Below, piece by piece: positions 21,357 through 32,708 of a stretch of 64,000 nucleotides of DNA. The stretch covers positions 2,108,001 to 2,172,000 of the forward strand of contig NC_057370.1 in assembly GCF_016906535.1 (NCBI RefSeq). Direction: 5' to 3'. The notes under the pieces were generated by a model. That model had not been told where the DNA came from, searched no databases, and saw only the letters and a list, made by a program, of their open reading frames with translations. Made by a program: the position numbers and the translations under genes. Source of the stretch: Rhizoctonia solani (Eukaryota > Basidiomycota > Agaricomycetes > Cantharellales > Ceratobasidiaceae). Positions within the stretch are counted from its first letter, which is position 1. Each line of letters opens with the position of its first letter.

Positions 21357-22527
21357 ATGGGGCAAGATATATCTCATTCGCAATACCCACCCGACGAAAC
21401 CTTGCAACCTGGGACATATCGTATTTCTAACGCGGTTACCGGAACCGCCGTTCAAGTCTCTGATGATGATTCCACTAAGATTGTTACATGGCAGCAGCAC
21501 GATAGAGAAAACCAACAGGTGTGTCTACCAGACCAAGTAATACGCTGTGTAATATTTTATTTGTGTCAAGTGGTTCTTACAACGATCGGGTCATGGGTAT
21601 CGACTCCGAAATCGGCGTCATAATGCCTATTTAGCTGTGTCTAACACAGACAACCATGCTCTAGTGTATGCGAGCAGGTACCCAACTACATGGCTATTCT
21701 TGAAATTTAATGGGAACTATATGTAAGATTAAAGCCGATTCTAGGTGTCACCACATCCTTTGACTCGGGCATTAGCGTCCAACTTGCAGATATGAATCGA
21801 GTCCTTGATCTCCACTGGGGTTCAGGTCACAATGGAAATGAGGTACTCTATCTCATGTTAATAGTGCTCCAACTGAGATACGCGTCCTGAAACCGTATTC
21901 ATTACCCTTTAGATCCACATCTGGAACCTGGACGGAGGCAACATGCCTCACAGAATTTGGAGGGTAGAGCGTATAGGGTAAGCGATCTCGTCCATCTATA
22001 CTTCCAACGGCTATGTTGACTTCGAATAGTGACGATTTCGGAGAAGAAACGACAGATTCTCGACAGGAACAGTCAGTGGAAATTCGGCCGCCAAAAATGA
22101 GCCTATGAATAAAGGGCTACCTGAAACGCAAGAAGAAATCATTAGCAACAGTGAATTATCACAGCTGAGGGGCGAATTATCCAAAGCAAAACAGGAGCTC
22201 TCGGATCTGCACAGCTTGCTTTATCAGCGCGATGAGACTATACGTCAACTTCAGCAGGATTTGAAGGCTAAGGAAGAGGCGCTCAAGCATGCTCGCAAAA
22301 CAGACGAAGAATCCACCCAATTGCGTCATCAGCATAGTATCTTGGAGTCCAAATTTCAACAACAGCAAACGGAGACCGCGAGCCTTCAAGCAAAGATGGA
22401 CCGGGTCGAGTACCTTATGTCACAAGTAGGTGAACAATTGCTAGTATGTGGACATTCCTGAATTTGTGAACAGATGATGAATAAACCTAGTGGGGACCCT
22501 GGAGCTGGGGTACCAACTGAAATTTAA
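21357..22527 (+). CDS. ricin-B-type beta-trefoil lectin with C-terminal coiled coil, copy 1
   Basis: The N-terminal half is a ricin-B (CBM13-like) beta-trefoil domain: LQPGTYRISNAVTGTAVQVS, then TWQQHDRENQQ and WFLQRSGHGYRL across an intron, YLAVSNTDNHALVYASRYP, LADMNRVLDLHWGSGHNGNE and IHIWNLDGGNMPHRIWRVER. Repeated aromatic/QW positions are typical of the fold, which usually binds sugars and by itself has no toxic activity. The second half (about 22100-22427) is a heptad-rich coiled coil (LSQLRGELSKAKQELSDLH). A short last exon ends at 22527. The start MGQDIS fits an N-myristoylation signal (Gly2, Ser6). One frame break of a single missing base lies near 21705-21715; otherwise all five introns join. 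It is the best preserved of four tandem copies. Ligand and role unknown. Confidence 0.7.
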
Positions 22528-22915
22528 CATTAAAGCGATTACCCCATACTCCGTTTTCATCTACCTGTTAGGTAGTGAAGTTATTGTTCGTACTGACTTA
22601 TGTTCTTGCGTCATAAAGTGGTGTTCGACCACCTTGGTCTAAACGTGTGGTTTGTTAACCAGGTGTGGCATGCATCAGATGTATGCAGTTGTCTAATGGA
22701 ATTTCGATTCAAAGTCGACGCCTCGATGCGGTTGTCCACGTGATACTCGTTTATAGAACAAGTGGCAAACACGTAAGTGGCTACATCTTGACCAACACCC
22801 TTTTGGGTTCAGTCCAACATATATATTTTTGAATGCGTTGACATAGCGTTTAAAGTGATGTTGAAGTTATCGCTTATAGGGCTTGTACAATCGCATACCT
22901 CAAGTTCCTCGCATC
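22528..22915. other. spacer between lectin copies 1 and 2
   Basis: No start-proximal exon like that of copies 1, 3 and 4 (MGQ start) could be found here. Contains short TTGGT/GGT-rich strings only. Confidence 0.35.
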
Positions 22916-23685
22916 GAGGGCTCGAGCCAGTTGTCTATCGAATCACTAGCGCCCCCATGAACAAAGCAATTTCTATCTCTAGCTACGACCATAGTATAAT
23001 TGAGACATGGGAATGAAAGGATGACGACAGACGGAAGGCAAGCTAGTAAAGCCCGCAGTCATTAGACTCGTTTACATCAGGATACCCCTCCCAAGTGGCT
23101 AGTCCAGCAATCCGGGGATAGTTACGCATCCAATAATCGAAAATATGGTCCATATTACATAGCGGTCGGAAGCACCAACAGCCAATCGTGAGTACATGCG
23201 GGAAGATTTCCTACCACATGGGAATTGTTCAAGGAGGGCGACTGTTATTTGTTCGTGAACAATCTTATATTCATAGTTCCCAACCGATATCCCATCTGGA
23301 TAGAATTAACAAGCCTAGTCAAAATCGTGTTCTCAATTTAAATCGAGGACGAGACACAAACGGCAATAAGGCATTTCAAGTATCCAAACAGATCGAATTG
23401 CTGAGTTAACTGATTGCTAATTATCCAGATTCATATTCCCTACGGGGTACTGGCAGCTTCAAGTATTGGGATTTCGAGTATCTAGAGTACGGACACCTGT
23501 TTGCATGGAAAGTATTATCAGTGGTGCTGATGTACTGTATACTTAGGGACGATACCAAGCGCATGACATTGGAGCAGTTTGGAACAAATGCGAAGGAAGA
23601 AGAGTACAAACAGGAAGTTGCTTACCTACAGAAAGAGCTCAAGTGCGCCAGCAAGCAAGTGATTGCGTGTGGAACTGAGCTCTAA
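22916..23685 (+). pseudogene. decayed lectin/coiled-coil copy 2
   Basis: Remnants follow the order of copy 1: LEPVVYRITSAPMNKAISIS near 22920-22980 (compare LQPGTYRISNAVTGTAVQVS), then FPTTWELFKEGDCY-like residues near 23206-23250, NRVLNLNRGRDTNGNKAFQ near 23325-23380, and a coiled-coil fragment EEYKQEVAYLQKELKCASKQ ending at a stop at 23685. The N-terminal MGQ exon is missing, several stops interrupt the reading and the QW block is not found. I call it a pseudogene, allowing that some breaks may be sequence errors as elsewhere in the window. Confidence 0.6.
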
Positions 23686-24396
23686 CAAATCCAAGAAGAT
23701 CCCACCGCAAATATGGAGTGCTGTGAGGCCGCGTGTATGGTAAGTTACTACAAATTCCACAAATTCTCTACCGACCCGGGGCTCCCAAAGCAAGCGGATC
23801 AGAAGATATTTCAGGTAACAAATCACTACAATTATAGTTATTTGGTGTGTATTGGAGATAGGAAGGTAAGAGCATTGTATGCATGCATCATAAATGACAC
23901 GCGTGGAGTGTTGAGCTTAAATACATGCTCACAGCTACTGCTCGTCGAAGAGGCTACTCTGATTACATTTGGGTGTTAAAAACGGAGTATTTCCGCCGTC
24001 AGAATATGTGTACGCTAGCATCAACCTATCATAGATTTGTTTTAGGAGCTGCCACCCCGAGTCATCTATAAAATATGCGTTGGTGCTTAATTTGCACCAC
24101 ATGTAGCAACATAGTATATACAAGATATTGAGATTTAGAATCGGGTAGATTATTAACCAGATTACTGCGGGTCAAGCAATCACAGCAGATATATGAGTTG
24201 GTTATGTATGGTATGTGTCGACAAACAGACATCTGATCAGGGGCTGGTGTCACATGGCGCCAAGTGGCAACATAAAAATGGCCATGCCTAGTCATCACTC
24301 TTGAACTTGGACTTAACCTGTCAGCTCTCTTGAACAGAAATGCAGACATATGCGATGCGACTCGTCGAGCCTGGTTAGAGCCTTTTCCGGTCCGCA
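23686..24396. other. spacer between lectin copies 2 and 3
   Basis: AT-rich, with short open frames on both strands and no resemblance to the lectin exons or to other genes. Confidence 0.35.
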
Positions 24397-25529
24397 ATGG
24401 GCCAAGGAATAGAACATTTCCCAGTTGATAAAGATATAAAACCTGGGACATACCTTATCGAAAGTGGGCTCACAAATACAGTACTTCAGGTATCGGATCA
24501 CGATAGTAAAGGATAGTAGCATGGGAAAAAGAGTATACGGATAGCCAGAAAGTAAGGAGATCTTCGTGGCGTTTGTAAGGAGATAATCTGTAATTATAAT
24601 GATTTATTTCCAGTGGCATATTCAGCGCTCAGGTGGTGGCTATCAATTTCAGAATAAGGAATATAGTGACTTGTACATATCTGTATCGAGTACTGATACG
24701 CACTCTTTCGTAACCGCTTCTAAATACCCGTCCACTTGGATATTACTGAAGACTGGGAGTCTTCACGGGTGGGTCATACTGGTACTGATCAAATTCCAAC
24801 GCCTAACCTTATACTCGTTTATAGAATTCAACTAGCTGACAATGACAAAATGATTGACCTTCATTTTGGAAGGAGTAACAATGGTAACGAGGTATATACT
24901 AGAGTAACCTTGTCTTTTATCCCTCTGACGTCCATAATCAACAAAGCTTCATATTTGGCCATCCGTCGGAAGTCCAAACCAAACATGGCATCTTGTTCGT
25001 ATAGAGTAAGTCAGAACGCACTTAACCAGCACCGTTATTTAAGGCTCGCATTGATACTATAAGTGAACCCCTTGAGGTGTAGTGCCCCCAAACCTAAAGG
25101 CTTTTGAAATTGACAACCCCACGCCTTGGGAGGACCAAAACCACCTAGATATGGCTGATCAAATACGAGAGCTGAAAAGGAGTTAACGCAGGTAAAAGAC
25201 GAAGCCACTAGGAAGGATCGGGAGATATCTCAGAAGGAAGATGCCATACGTCAATTAAGAGATGATCTTGAGGCAAGAGAGTAGGTTACTCCATATTAAT
25301 ATAATGAGTAGAAATAACACTAGCTACTTGGTCAGTCGAGCGATTTAAAATCAAAAGTGTCCCAACAACAGACAGAGATAGTAGGCCTACAGGTAAAGAT
25401 TGGCCGGCTAGAATACCTCATATCTCAGGTATGGGTGACTTTAATACAATAACGGATCCACGGTACCGGTGCTAAGTGATGCCGCAGATGAGAGGAAATA
25501 CGCCTAGGAACTTTACGGAAGCTCACTGA
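24397..25529 (+). pseudogene. lectin/coiled-coil copy 3, probably damaged
   Basis: Starts MGQGIEHFPVDKDIKPGTYL and continues TNTVLQVSDHDSK, matching copy 1, then needs one extra base near 24510 to reach W-E-K-E-Y. WHIQRSGGGYQFQNKEYSD and STDTHSFVTASKYPSTW follow from about 24612, again with a one-base break near 24740, then LADNDKMIDLHFGRSNNGNE. Coiled-coil pieces AEKELTQVKDEATRKDREIS and QQQTEIVGLQVKIGRLEYLI lie near 25170-25430, with a terminal exon to 25529. Position 6 is Glu, so the myristoylation pattern of copies 1 and 4 is lost. The segment between the lectin and coiled-coil exons is poorly conserved. It may be a gene with sequencing deletions or an early pseudogene. Confidence 0.55.
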
Positions 25530-25844
25530 GATCTACCTCTCCCATTCTGTTGCCTAAATAGTACATAAGTCGTTACTTCTGTCTTAAAGAATATGAACAG
25601 AAACTTTAAATGAGCCACAAATCTACTGGGGGCGATAAACCTGTAGAATGGCTTCGTGATGCTGCGCATACATGTAGCTGACCCGGTTTATCCATGAAAA
25701 TAGTGGAAAGAATGATCACATGACATCAAATAGCAATACTGCAACTTCGACGGTTGCCCTCCTAATTTTAACTACTAATCATAGTAAATTGCAATGTATG
25801 CCCTCAAGGTTATGGATCCAGGTATACGGTTGTTTCGATATGCT
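25530..25844. other. spacer between lectin copies 3 and 4
   Basis: 315 bp with no recognisable coding content; should include any promoter of copy 4. Confidence 0.35.
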
Positions 25845-27042
25845 ATGGGTCAAGGAATATCACACATGTCGGTTGACGAGAAGTTGCCTCCCAGCGCATA
25901 TTACATTATCAATTGGCTGACAGGGAAAGCACTTCAAGTATCGGACAAAGACGATAAATGAATATTGCTATGGGAAACAAATAAAAACGAAAGAAGGTAA
26001 CAGGTAAGAGCTCTTTGCTTTACTCGTTATCCATGGTCAATCAATTGATATTATGGTACAGAGTGGCATATAGAGCGTTCTGGCGGAGGCTATAGGTTCA
26101 AAAGCCTTTCACACAATCAGTTGTATCTATCGGTAGTCAGCACTGACAATAATGCTTCTGTAGTTGTATCCAGGTACCTATGTACTTGGGTGCCGTTGGA
26201 AGCTGGCGATGGGCGGCATGGGCAAGTACATCCATGTTCACTCGAAGTACTGGAGAAATTTAGTGCATATGATCATTCCTGCAGGATACAGACACCCAAT
26301 AACAACCGTTTGATAAACGCCCCTTTCAGTAGGGTAGAGAGCGGTAGTGAGGCGCGCACTTTACGAGAACTGGATAGTTTTCTTGATTGTGGTGTCGACG
26401 TCGACACTGAATTTAGATTCGCGTCTGGTCCGCCGACGGAAGTACGAAGCAGACATGGAAATTAGTTAAAATTCAATAGGTTTCTTGATATTTGTTCGAA
26501 CATAGATTACATGGAGTGCATGAAACAGCAACACAAACGAACATGTCGAAATTCAGCAAAGGGATGACCAACAGCCAAGCCCAGCTCCAAAAGATCCACC
26601 GTGCGGGATTCCTGAGCGGTTGTCGAAGCAACTTCAGCAGGAACTTGCCCAGTACGGGTCGAAGTACAGAAGCTCACCAGAATACAGATACTGCTCGGAA
26701 ATCCCAAGACGAGTCTCAAGAGAAAGCCGTCCAAGTTGAAACGATTTTGGATGAGCATAGGTAGTTAGCATGCCACTAAAATCTATGCCTTTGAATCTCA
26801 TGATCCGACTTGGATGCATGGGGTTAGGATGTCGCCACGCCAGACTGAAATGGCGAGCCTGCCAACACGAACAGACAGATTGGAATGGATCATGTCCCAA
26901 GTAAATACGTTTGGTCGTTATTACGTACAATGAATGTCAATGAATGTTTCAGATGCTAAAAAATACGAGCATTCCTCTGAATTCACTGAATCGTAATCGT
27001 TACGTGCGGTTGGCACCATATATATTGTCATTTTACACGTAA
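25845..27042 (+). pseudogene. lectin/coiled-coil copy 4, interrupted
   Basis: Begins MGQGISHMSVDEKLPPSAYY and TGKALQVSDKDDK, then an in-frame TGA, with ILLWETNKNERR following in the same frame, so this is a true nonsense codon and not a shift. WHIERSGGGYRFKSLSHNQL and YLSVVSTDNNASVVVSRYL follow from about 26063. The third lectin repeat is replaced by unrelated sequence (about 26200-26460). Short coiled-coil traces end in MASLPTRTDRLEWIMSQ near 26850-26900, which aligns with the end of the coiled coil in copy 1, followed by an intron and a last exon to about 27042. The N-terminal MGQGIS keeps the myristoylation pattern. Confidence 0.6.
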
Positions 27043-27344
27043 AGTCAAACTCTTGGCGTTTCGCCATCGGTTTTTCTGGAATCAATGTTTGGAAGGACTT
27101 GTTGTTCCAAAAGTGGGCATGAGCCACAAAGTTTACACAGTTCGACTGCGCCATGTATGCTGGAACGGATAGAATAGCAGCGCTTCAGCGATTTACACCG
27201 TGTACACGTGACCACCCCTATCCAGAAACGCCCCTCATTACGAGGCGGAGTCTTGCCATCACCACAAATACTTGCGAACTCTGGAGGACCGAGTTTCTGA
27301 CTGGTATAACCACTTATTGGACTGTGATCTGTGCTGTTGGCACA
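27043..27344. other. intergenic stretch before the PROPPIN gene
   Basis: About 300 bp separating the lectin array from HSV2; no gene supported, presumed promoter. Confidence 0.35.
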
Positions 27345-29056
27345 ATGAATCTTGCCCGCCACTCGATCACCGCCACAGCACCGACATGTATACTGGACGC
27401 TCGCTTTGAGCCTAATTCTCGAATATTTACAACATGTACCCAGAAGGATTTGCAGTCTATAAGACTTGGCCACTCACACTTTTACGGAAGCGAGGTATGT
27501 CATATCTCTTCTTGGTGCGAGCTAATGCTGACGAACAATGACGCTAGATGTCCCAGACGATGCCGGAACACTTGCGTTTGTACAGCCCATGCATGCGTCG
27601 TCGTTGTTGTTTCTGGTCGGCGGAGGGCGTGCTCCACTTTATCCAGCTAATAAGGTTATCTTGTGGGACTCCGTCACTCAGCGTGAGGTTGCGGAACTCG
27701 AGTTCAAGGAGCGAGTCTGTGGCCTGGTCACTCGACGGAACTGGCTGGTAGTTGCACTCAAGCGTAGGGTAGTTGCATTTGAGATCAACTCTAATATAGA
27801 GCGTCGTGGAGAATGGGAGACCGCCGAGAACGAGCGCGGTAAGTGGTGAGTTGATGTTGGAGTCGTTGCCAACTTGCTGACGCATCGTGTGGGTATCGCC
27901 GGTGGCCCATATACTAATGATCTGACACAGGTCTGATGGCAATCGCCACAGCTCCAGATTCAACCATGCTTGCAATTCCCGGTAGACAGCCTGGTCATGT
28001 TCAGTTGATCCATTTACCTCCTTGTCCTCACCCGCCACCACCCAGTCCACCACCAAACACTACACCGAAGCCCAAAGCCCCTCAGCCTCGATCTGGACCC
28101 GATATACCACCACCTCTTGCAACGCAGCCGGGAGCGATCATCGTAGCCCATGAGAGCAAGCTCGCAGCACTTTCATTAACCGCCTCTGGTCGACTTCTCG
28201 CTACCGCATCACACCGTGGTACTTTGGTCCGAGTATGGGACACACGCAGTCGTGCAAAGATACGAGAGTTACGCCGTGGGACGGATCGTGCCGACATATA
28301 CGGTGTAGCGTTTAGGGGAGACGAGCAAGAAGTATGTGTTTGGAGTGATAAGGGCACAGTCCATGTATTCAAACTTGCGAAGCAAGGAGAGGAGATTGGC
28401 GCAAAGTAAGTTGCAGCTAGGCTGTCTCGACATGAACCCATAGGCTTAATTAACCTAACAGGAATCGAACGTCTAAGCTCTCAGCACTCAAGGACTATGT
28501 ACGACTGCCCAAGATCTTTGCATCGGAATGGTCTTACGCTCAATATCGTCTACCAGCGCAGGCTCCGTCGAGTAACCTGGCCGCTCTGAGCAGCCAGGTT
28601 ATTGACCCTACCGCTGAAAGGGTCGACGAGGAACGATGCACTGTGGCTTGGATTGAAGTACCTATTGAAGGCCATCCACCCGTTTCTCCCTCGAAGACTA
28701 ATAGACCACCCAAGTCCACATCGATTTCTACGAATCCAACCCCCACTATGCCTGTTGGATCTGAACGTCCCATGGACTATCAGCTCGTGGCTCTCACATA
28801 TTCTGGAGGATGGTATCGATTGTCTTTACCCCCAGTCGCCGGGACAACGTCACAATCTGAAACTAGGCCAGCCACACCTTCAGTTGGAAGACCGGGCGGA
28901 TCGGTGTTATCTAGCTCGCCCAACAATAACTCTGCATCAGGTGCCGTTGGTCGAGGCAGAGAAGGCGCTGATGGAACTGAAGTGAAGGAGAAGCAAAGCC
29001 GGCAGTGTATATTGGAAGAATTTAGACGATTTGGGAGGTGGGATGGCTGGGGCTGA
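27345..29056 (+). CDS. HSV2: PROPPIN WD40 protein, Hsv2/WIPI3-4 type
   Basis: Seven-bladed phosphoinositide-binding protein of the Atg18 family, acting in autophagy of cytoplasm or organelles. Start at 27345 (MNLARHSITATAPTCILDA), RFEPNSRIFTTCTQK, then GFAVYKTWPLTLLRKR after a one-base frame break near 27444-27447. Next exons carry SSLLFLVGGGRAPLYPANKV, ILWDSVTQREVAELEF, LMAIATAPDSTMLAIPGR, a proline-rich loop (CPHPPPPSPPPNTTPKPK), the conserved HESKLAALSLTASGRLLATA and RIWD-like VRVWDTRSRAKIRELRRGTD. The PtdIns3P-binding motif is LRRG, as in yeast Hsv2 and WIPI3/4, instead of FRRG of Atg18. The last blade has VCVWSDKGTVHVFKL and the C-terminal part LSALKDYVRLPKIFASEWSY followed by a long, low-complexity loop before VALTYSGGWYRLSL. 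Stop at 29056. Confidence 0.85.
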
Positions 29057-29581
29057 ATACTCTAGAACGAAACTAGACTAGGTAGACGATATTTGGTCGA
29101 GGGAGGATGGTGCTGTTTTTTAGTACGTTCTGTTTAGTTTCTTCGGGTATATTTTACACACGCACGCATCACAGCAATCTCGCGCTTTTTGTACGTATAT
29201 GATTCGCTTTCATATGTATATCACTCTACACAAGTCATCCTTAGTAGAGTGAGCCGAATGTATTGTGTTTCTACGACATTCTATCCAGAGTACGGTTGAG
29301 TTACGACGATGCGCTAATAATACATCTCCGTACGGAGCTATCCGAGTACATTATGAATCAGTAATAGTTCAAAATATGTAAAATAGTCAGTCTAAGGCGG
29401 ATGCGTAGGTGCCACTGGTCTTTGTTGTTGGTATGTAACCAGAATCCCAATAACCATTAGCCTGTCATCAATAGTTTGGACTTTATGGCCCATCCACCTC
29501 CAGAGTAGCCCGCGCAATCGAAGGTCTACATCAAGCTACCCCTCTTGATAGCCCCAGTACGACTTTTCACTCCACCAGATT
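29057..29581. other. convergent intergenic stretch
   Basis: 3' flanks of HSV2 (+) and of the DFGDF protein (-). AT-rich, no gene or RNA recognised. Confidence 0.4.
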
Positions 29582-30871
29582 TCATTTTTGTGCCTCTCCA
29601 ACAAGTTCAGCTATCAGTTTGTTGTAAGTCTCTGAGTCTTGCTGCAGAGCCTCTCGTTGCTGAAGAAGGTGCGATAATAACGCTGAGGTACTGGTAGTAA
29701 GCGTTCGCATGGTAGCAAGGTGGGCTTCCAAGTGCGGGAGCGGCATAAGCGCGAGTGACTCTATAGCACAGGAGTCAGAAGCGAAGTTAAATAGGCTTGA
29801 GAATCATACCAGATGATATGGCCAAGCTTCGTCGATCCTCCCACGATCGAGTTGAGGCTTTGGTCCTAACCTCGATGCACCGGACGCTGGAAGCTTCTTC
29901 CCGGGCCCAACAATCGGACTGCCGACTGGTGTACCAGTTCTACTTCCACGAGCTGACCCGGTCCCTGACTTTCCTGGCGGAAGCTCTCCGTGGCGTGAGC
30001 CTGGAGGAGCAGACAAGGGGCGTGGGTGATGTGAGGCTTGGGTTTGTATGTGAAGCACTGGGAGTGGTTTGAGAGCAGACTGAGGGAGTACTTCGTCCAA
30101 GTTGACTGGAACCCCCAGTGCGATCAGTGTGCCGTCTGATCCTGGATCGCGTCCAAGTAGGAGGATCGGATATATTGGGAGATTGTTGTGTAAGAAGTGC
30201 ATGTAGGGAACGGCTATATAGGGCATTTCAGAATATAGTATATAGTACACATATCACAGTTTGGACCTACCTTTCAGATGTCACCAGGATTCGCGCAAGT
30301 CCTTCTACCTGTCTCTCCGGTTCATCAGACATGAGATCATCAGGCCTCAAAGACGCCCAACAAGGACCCATAAGCTCTTGCACCAGCTCTGAAAGTTCGT
30401 TGGGCGGAGGTAGTGGGTCAACTGTCAATGGTTGCCAATGCGCAGGTGTTTCCAGAGAGGCAGTTCCAAATCCATCGTTTCCGAAACCATCTCCAACTAC
30501 TTCTCCGAACCCACCCCCATCTCCACCATCTCCAAAATCGCCAAATTCACCAAAGTCGTCATCTGTAACCTGGCCGGATACCGGGGCCGCAAAATCATCA
30601 AATTCCCCGAACCCATCATCTGCTGGTGCGTCCGAACCATTGATAGCACCCCCAAAGGTACTACCAGAAGGGAACTTATTGGCAGAGAAGAAACTCGGAG
30701 TTGTAGGTGCTGATTTATCATCGAATGCATCATCCAAGCTGAATGATAATGTCTGGCCTTGCGATGCTGTGAGATGTGAAGCTGAAGGTGCTTTTTCTGC
30801 AGAGCTCTGTGATTCTTTGTTGTCCAAGGGACTACTGGGGTGGCCCAAACAGAGCTATCCCATTCATCCAT
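29582..30871 (-). CDS. acidic DFGDF-motif protein, likely clathrin/AP-1 accessory
   Basis: The start at 30871 gives MDEWDSSVWATP, then after a one-base break (near 30837-30841) SSPLDNKESQSSAEKAP and an acidic middle with repeated FxxF/DFG motifs: DDGFGEFDDFAAP, DDFGEFGDFGDGGDGGGFGE, GDGFGNDGFGT. Such motifs bind the ear domains of clathrin adaptors in aftiphilin and yeast Laa2-type proteins. A folded part follows: WQPLTVDPLPPPNELSELVQ, ELMGPCWASLRPDDLMSDEP, and after an intron DGTLIALGVPVNLDEVLP. A P/S/G-rich linker (GTGSARGSRTGTPVGSP) and a C-terminal helical stretch (LEAHLATMRTLTTSTSALL, QQREALQQDSETYNKLIAEL) end at 29582. I think it is the fungal DUF5102/Laa2-like family, an AP-1 accessory, but the name is tentative. 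Confidence 0.6.
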
Positions 30872-31396
30872 TATGAGAGTAGCGAGGGAGAGTCGTTTGT
30901 CACGTGCCTTTGGCGCTAGCCCAGCAATCAAGGCAAATCATTCGATTTGTGGAGAATCTAAATCTAAGTACTAACTATAATATTGAAGCGCTATGTGTTG
31001 TAGATGATATGGCCGTTGTATTAGCTCGTATGAAGCTCTAGCTAATCGGCACACTGGGTTTTGCCTACTTAATATATGCAGTATTAGTAGCCGAATCGTG
31101 CTCTTTGTTCAAGTCTACGGTCATAGCTACAGGGCTCAGCCATCCCGTGGATTAATATTCGAAGTTCATCAGTGTAAGAATCCTATTCTTGTCGCATGCG
31201 CTAAACGCCACTACTGTTGGAGATGCGAAGTATTGTTTGACACAGTTTAGACTTGGACGCTCATGCGCAGTTGGCGAACAGACAAGGTTAATATTGTAGC
31301 TCCACTGATTGAAAGTATATATATAAAGGTGAGAGAGGATAAAAGAGATAAAGGAGAGAGAATTATGGCGAAATAAAATGAGTCGATAATAGAATG
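30872..31396. other. intergenic stretch left of the palindrome
   Basis: Promoter side of the DFGDF gene and then AT-rich DNA with a purine-rich run (31330-31370). A weak, diverged continuation of the inverted repeat may extend into the last 40-50 bp. No gene recognised. Confidence 0.35.
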
Positions 31397-32554
31397 GGTA
31401 GCAGAGCAGAGTGCGATGTGGCTGTATGCGCCAGCGGAAAGAGCAGGAGAGGCTCCGATCGAGGCTGCTAGTTAGCCAGAGAGTGTGTAAGACTATCGAG
31501 AAGGTCTCAGTCCAGCCACAGGAAGGTGTTTACAGTAGTTTCCCACCTTTCCTATCGGTTTCATCCGCCTCAGCCGTCGAGCTCGGCCCCAGGACATTCG
31601 CGCACCCCATTCGAAGTCGGCGCTCGACTAGCATCGCTGGGATCCTAGGAGCAGCCGGTCCTCCGCCCCAAGATGCGTGACCCATCCCATTCCGGCTCCC
31701 CAGGCCCGTCGGCTGTGGCTCGCAATTTGCGCCTAGCCTACAGCCTCCCGATCATCCGAGCGTCTCGCACAGACCATAAGACGTCGCCTGTAGCTCATAG
31801 TGGGTACGAGTCGCAGTTGCGTCGACTGCCCCGAACACAGGCTCGATCCGTAGTCACACGTGCTTATAGGCTGAGACTTGTATCTCGGGGACATCCACGT
31901 AGCTGTGAAGAGAATGGCTCGCGTCAGGGCCGGCTCAGGATTGGGGAGAGGGTGAAAGCTTACCTCACAACCGAGCTGCGCTAGCCGGTCATAGTCAAGT
32001 GACAAGAGATAGGAGAGTGGGGCTTGAGCGTCGCTGGGTGTAACCCGGACCTGTAAAAAGCGTGAATAACCGTGACGCCGAGAGACGGGCGACTTACTTA
32101 AGCTTGTAGCTATGGTGGGCGAGGGCCACTGGAGAAATGATGCAGGGTAGAGCACGTTGTATGATATGAGCAGAGGGGTTGGGGAGACGAGCAGGCGGGG
32201 ATAAATCCGAAGCTCGAGAAGGGGGAGGAGAGTGCCGTCGAGCTCTAGCTCCCCTGTGGTATTTTATACCCGAGTGAGGGGAGTTAAGGGCAAGCTGGCC
32301 CCTAGAAGCGAAGTCACGAGTGAGTCGGGTGAGCTATTCTCGGATGCCAAGGATGCTGGAGCGAAGGATGATGCGAGACGAATAAACAGTTAAGATGATT
32401 AATAGGGGGAGGAAGCCGCGAGTTTCGTGCGCCAAGCGTCGGCCAGGCGCTCTGTCAGTGAATCGTCTATCGGCCAGCGACTACCAGGTCTTGGCCCTTA
32501 CCACCCCCTTCAACACCTCGCGTTACTCGCGGTTTATGTATGCGGGCTCACTCA
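31397..32554 (-). repeat. left arm of large inverted repeat (retroelement-like)
   Basis: 1158 bp whose reverse complement matches 32709-33855 nearly base for base. Read on the minus strand it has a TATA box (TATAAAA at 32262-32268) followed by a leader with intron-like GT...AG stretches (AAGTAAGT to TTTTTACAG, and GAGGTAAGC to TTCACAG). The open frames inside (for example 31733-32155 minus, 31411-31680 plus) have mirror images in the other arm and no recognised domain. The promoter-plus-leader layout suggests the 5' end (LTR and leader) of a retroelement; no reverse transcriptase or gag is visible. Confidence 0.75.
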
Positions 32555-32708
32555 GTATCAATCCTAAGTTGACTACCAGTGTGTTGGCAGTATATAATCG
32601 ATTCCGGTTTCAATGTATTATAAAGCGTATTGAGTGAAGATTATGATTTCAATATACATTCGATTTGGTTACAGACCCCCTTGTGAAGGTCTGGCTTGTG
32701 TGGAAAGT
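32555..32708. repeat. unpaired spacer at the centre of the palindrome
   Basis: 154 bp AT-rich spacer where the two arms stop matching abruptly after GGGCTCACTCA. The two sides of the spacer differ from each other, so the centre is not a simple hairpin tip. Confidence 0.7.

Noticed and set aside
31411..32155. Open frames inside the left palindrome arm as genes
   Set aside because: They mirror frames in the right arm, have no recognised domain, cross intron-like sites and probably reflect GC-rich repeat DNA.
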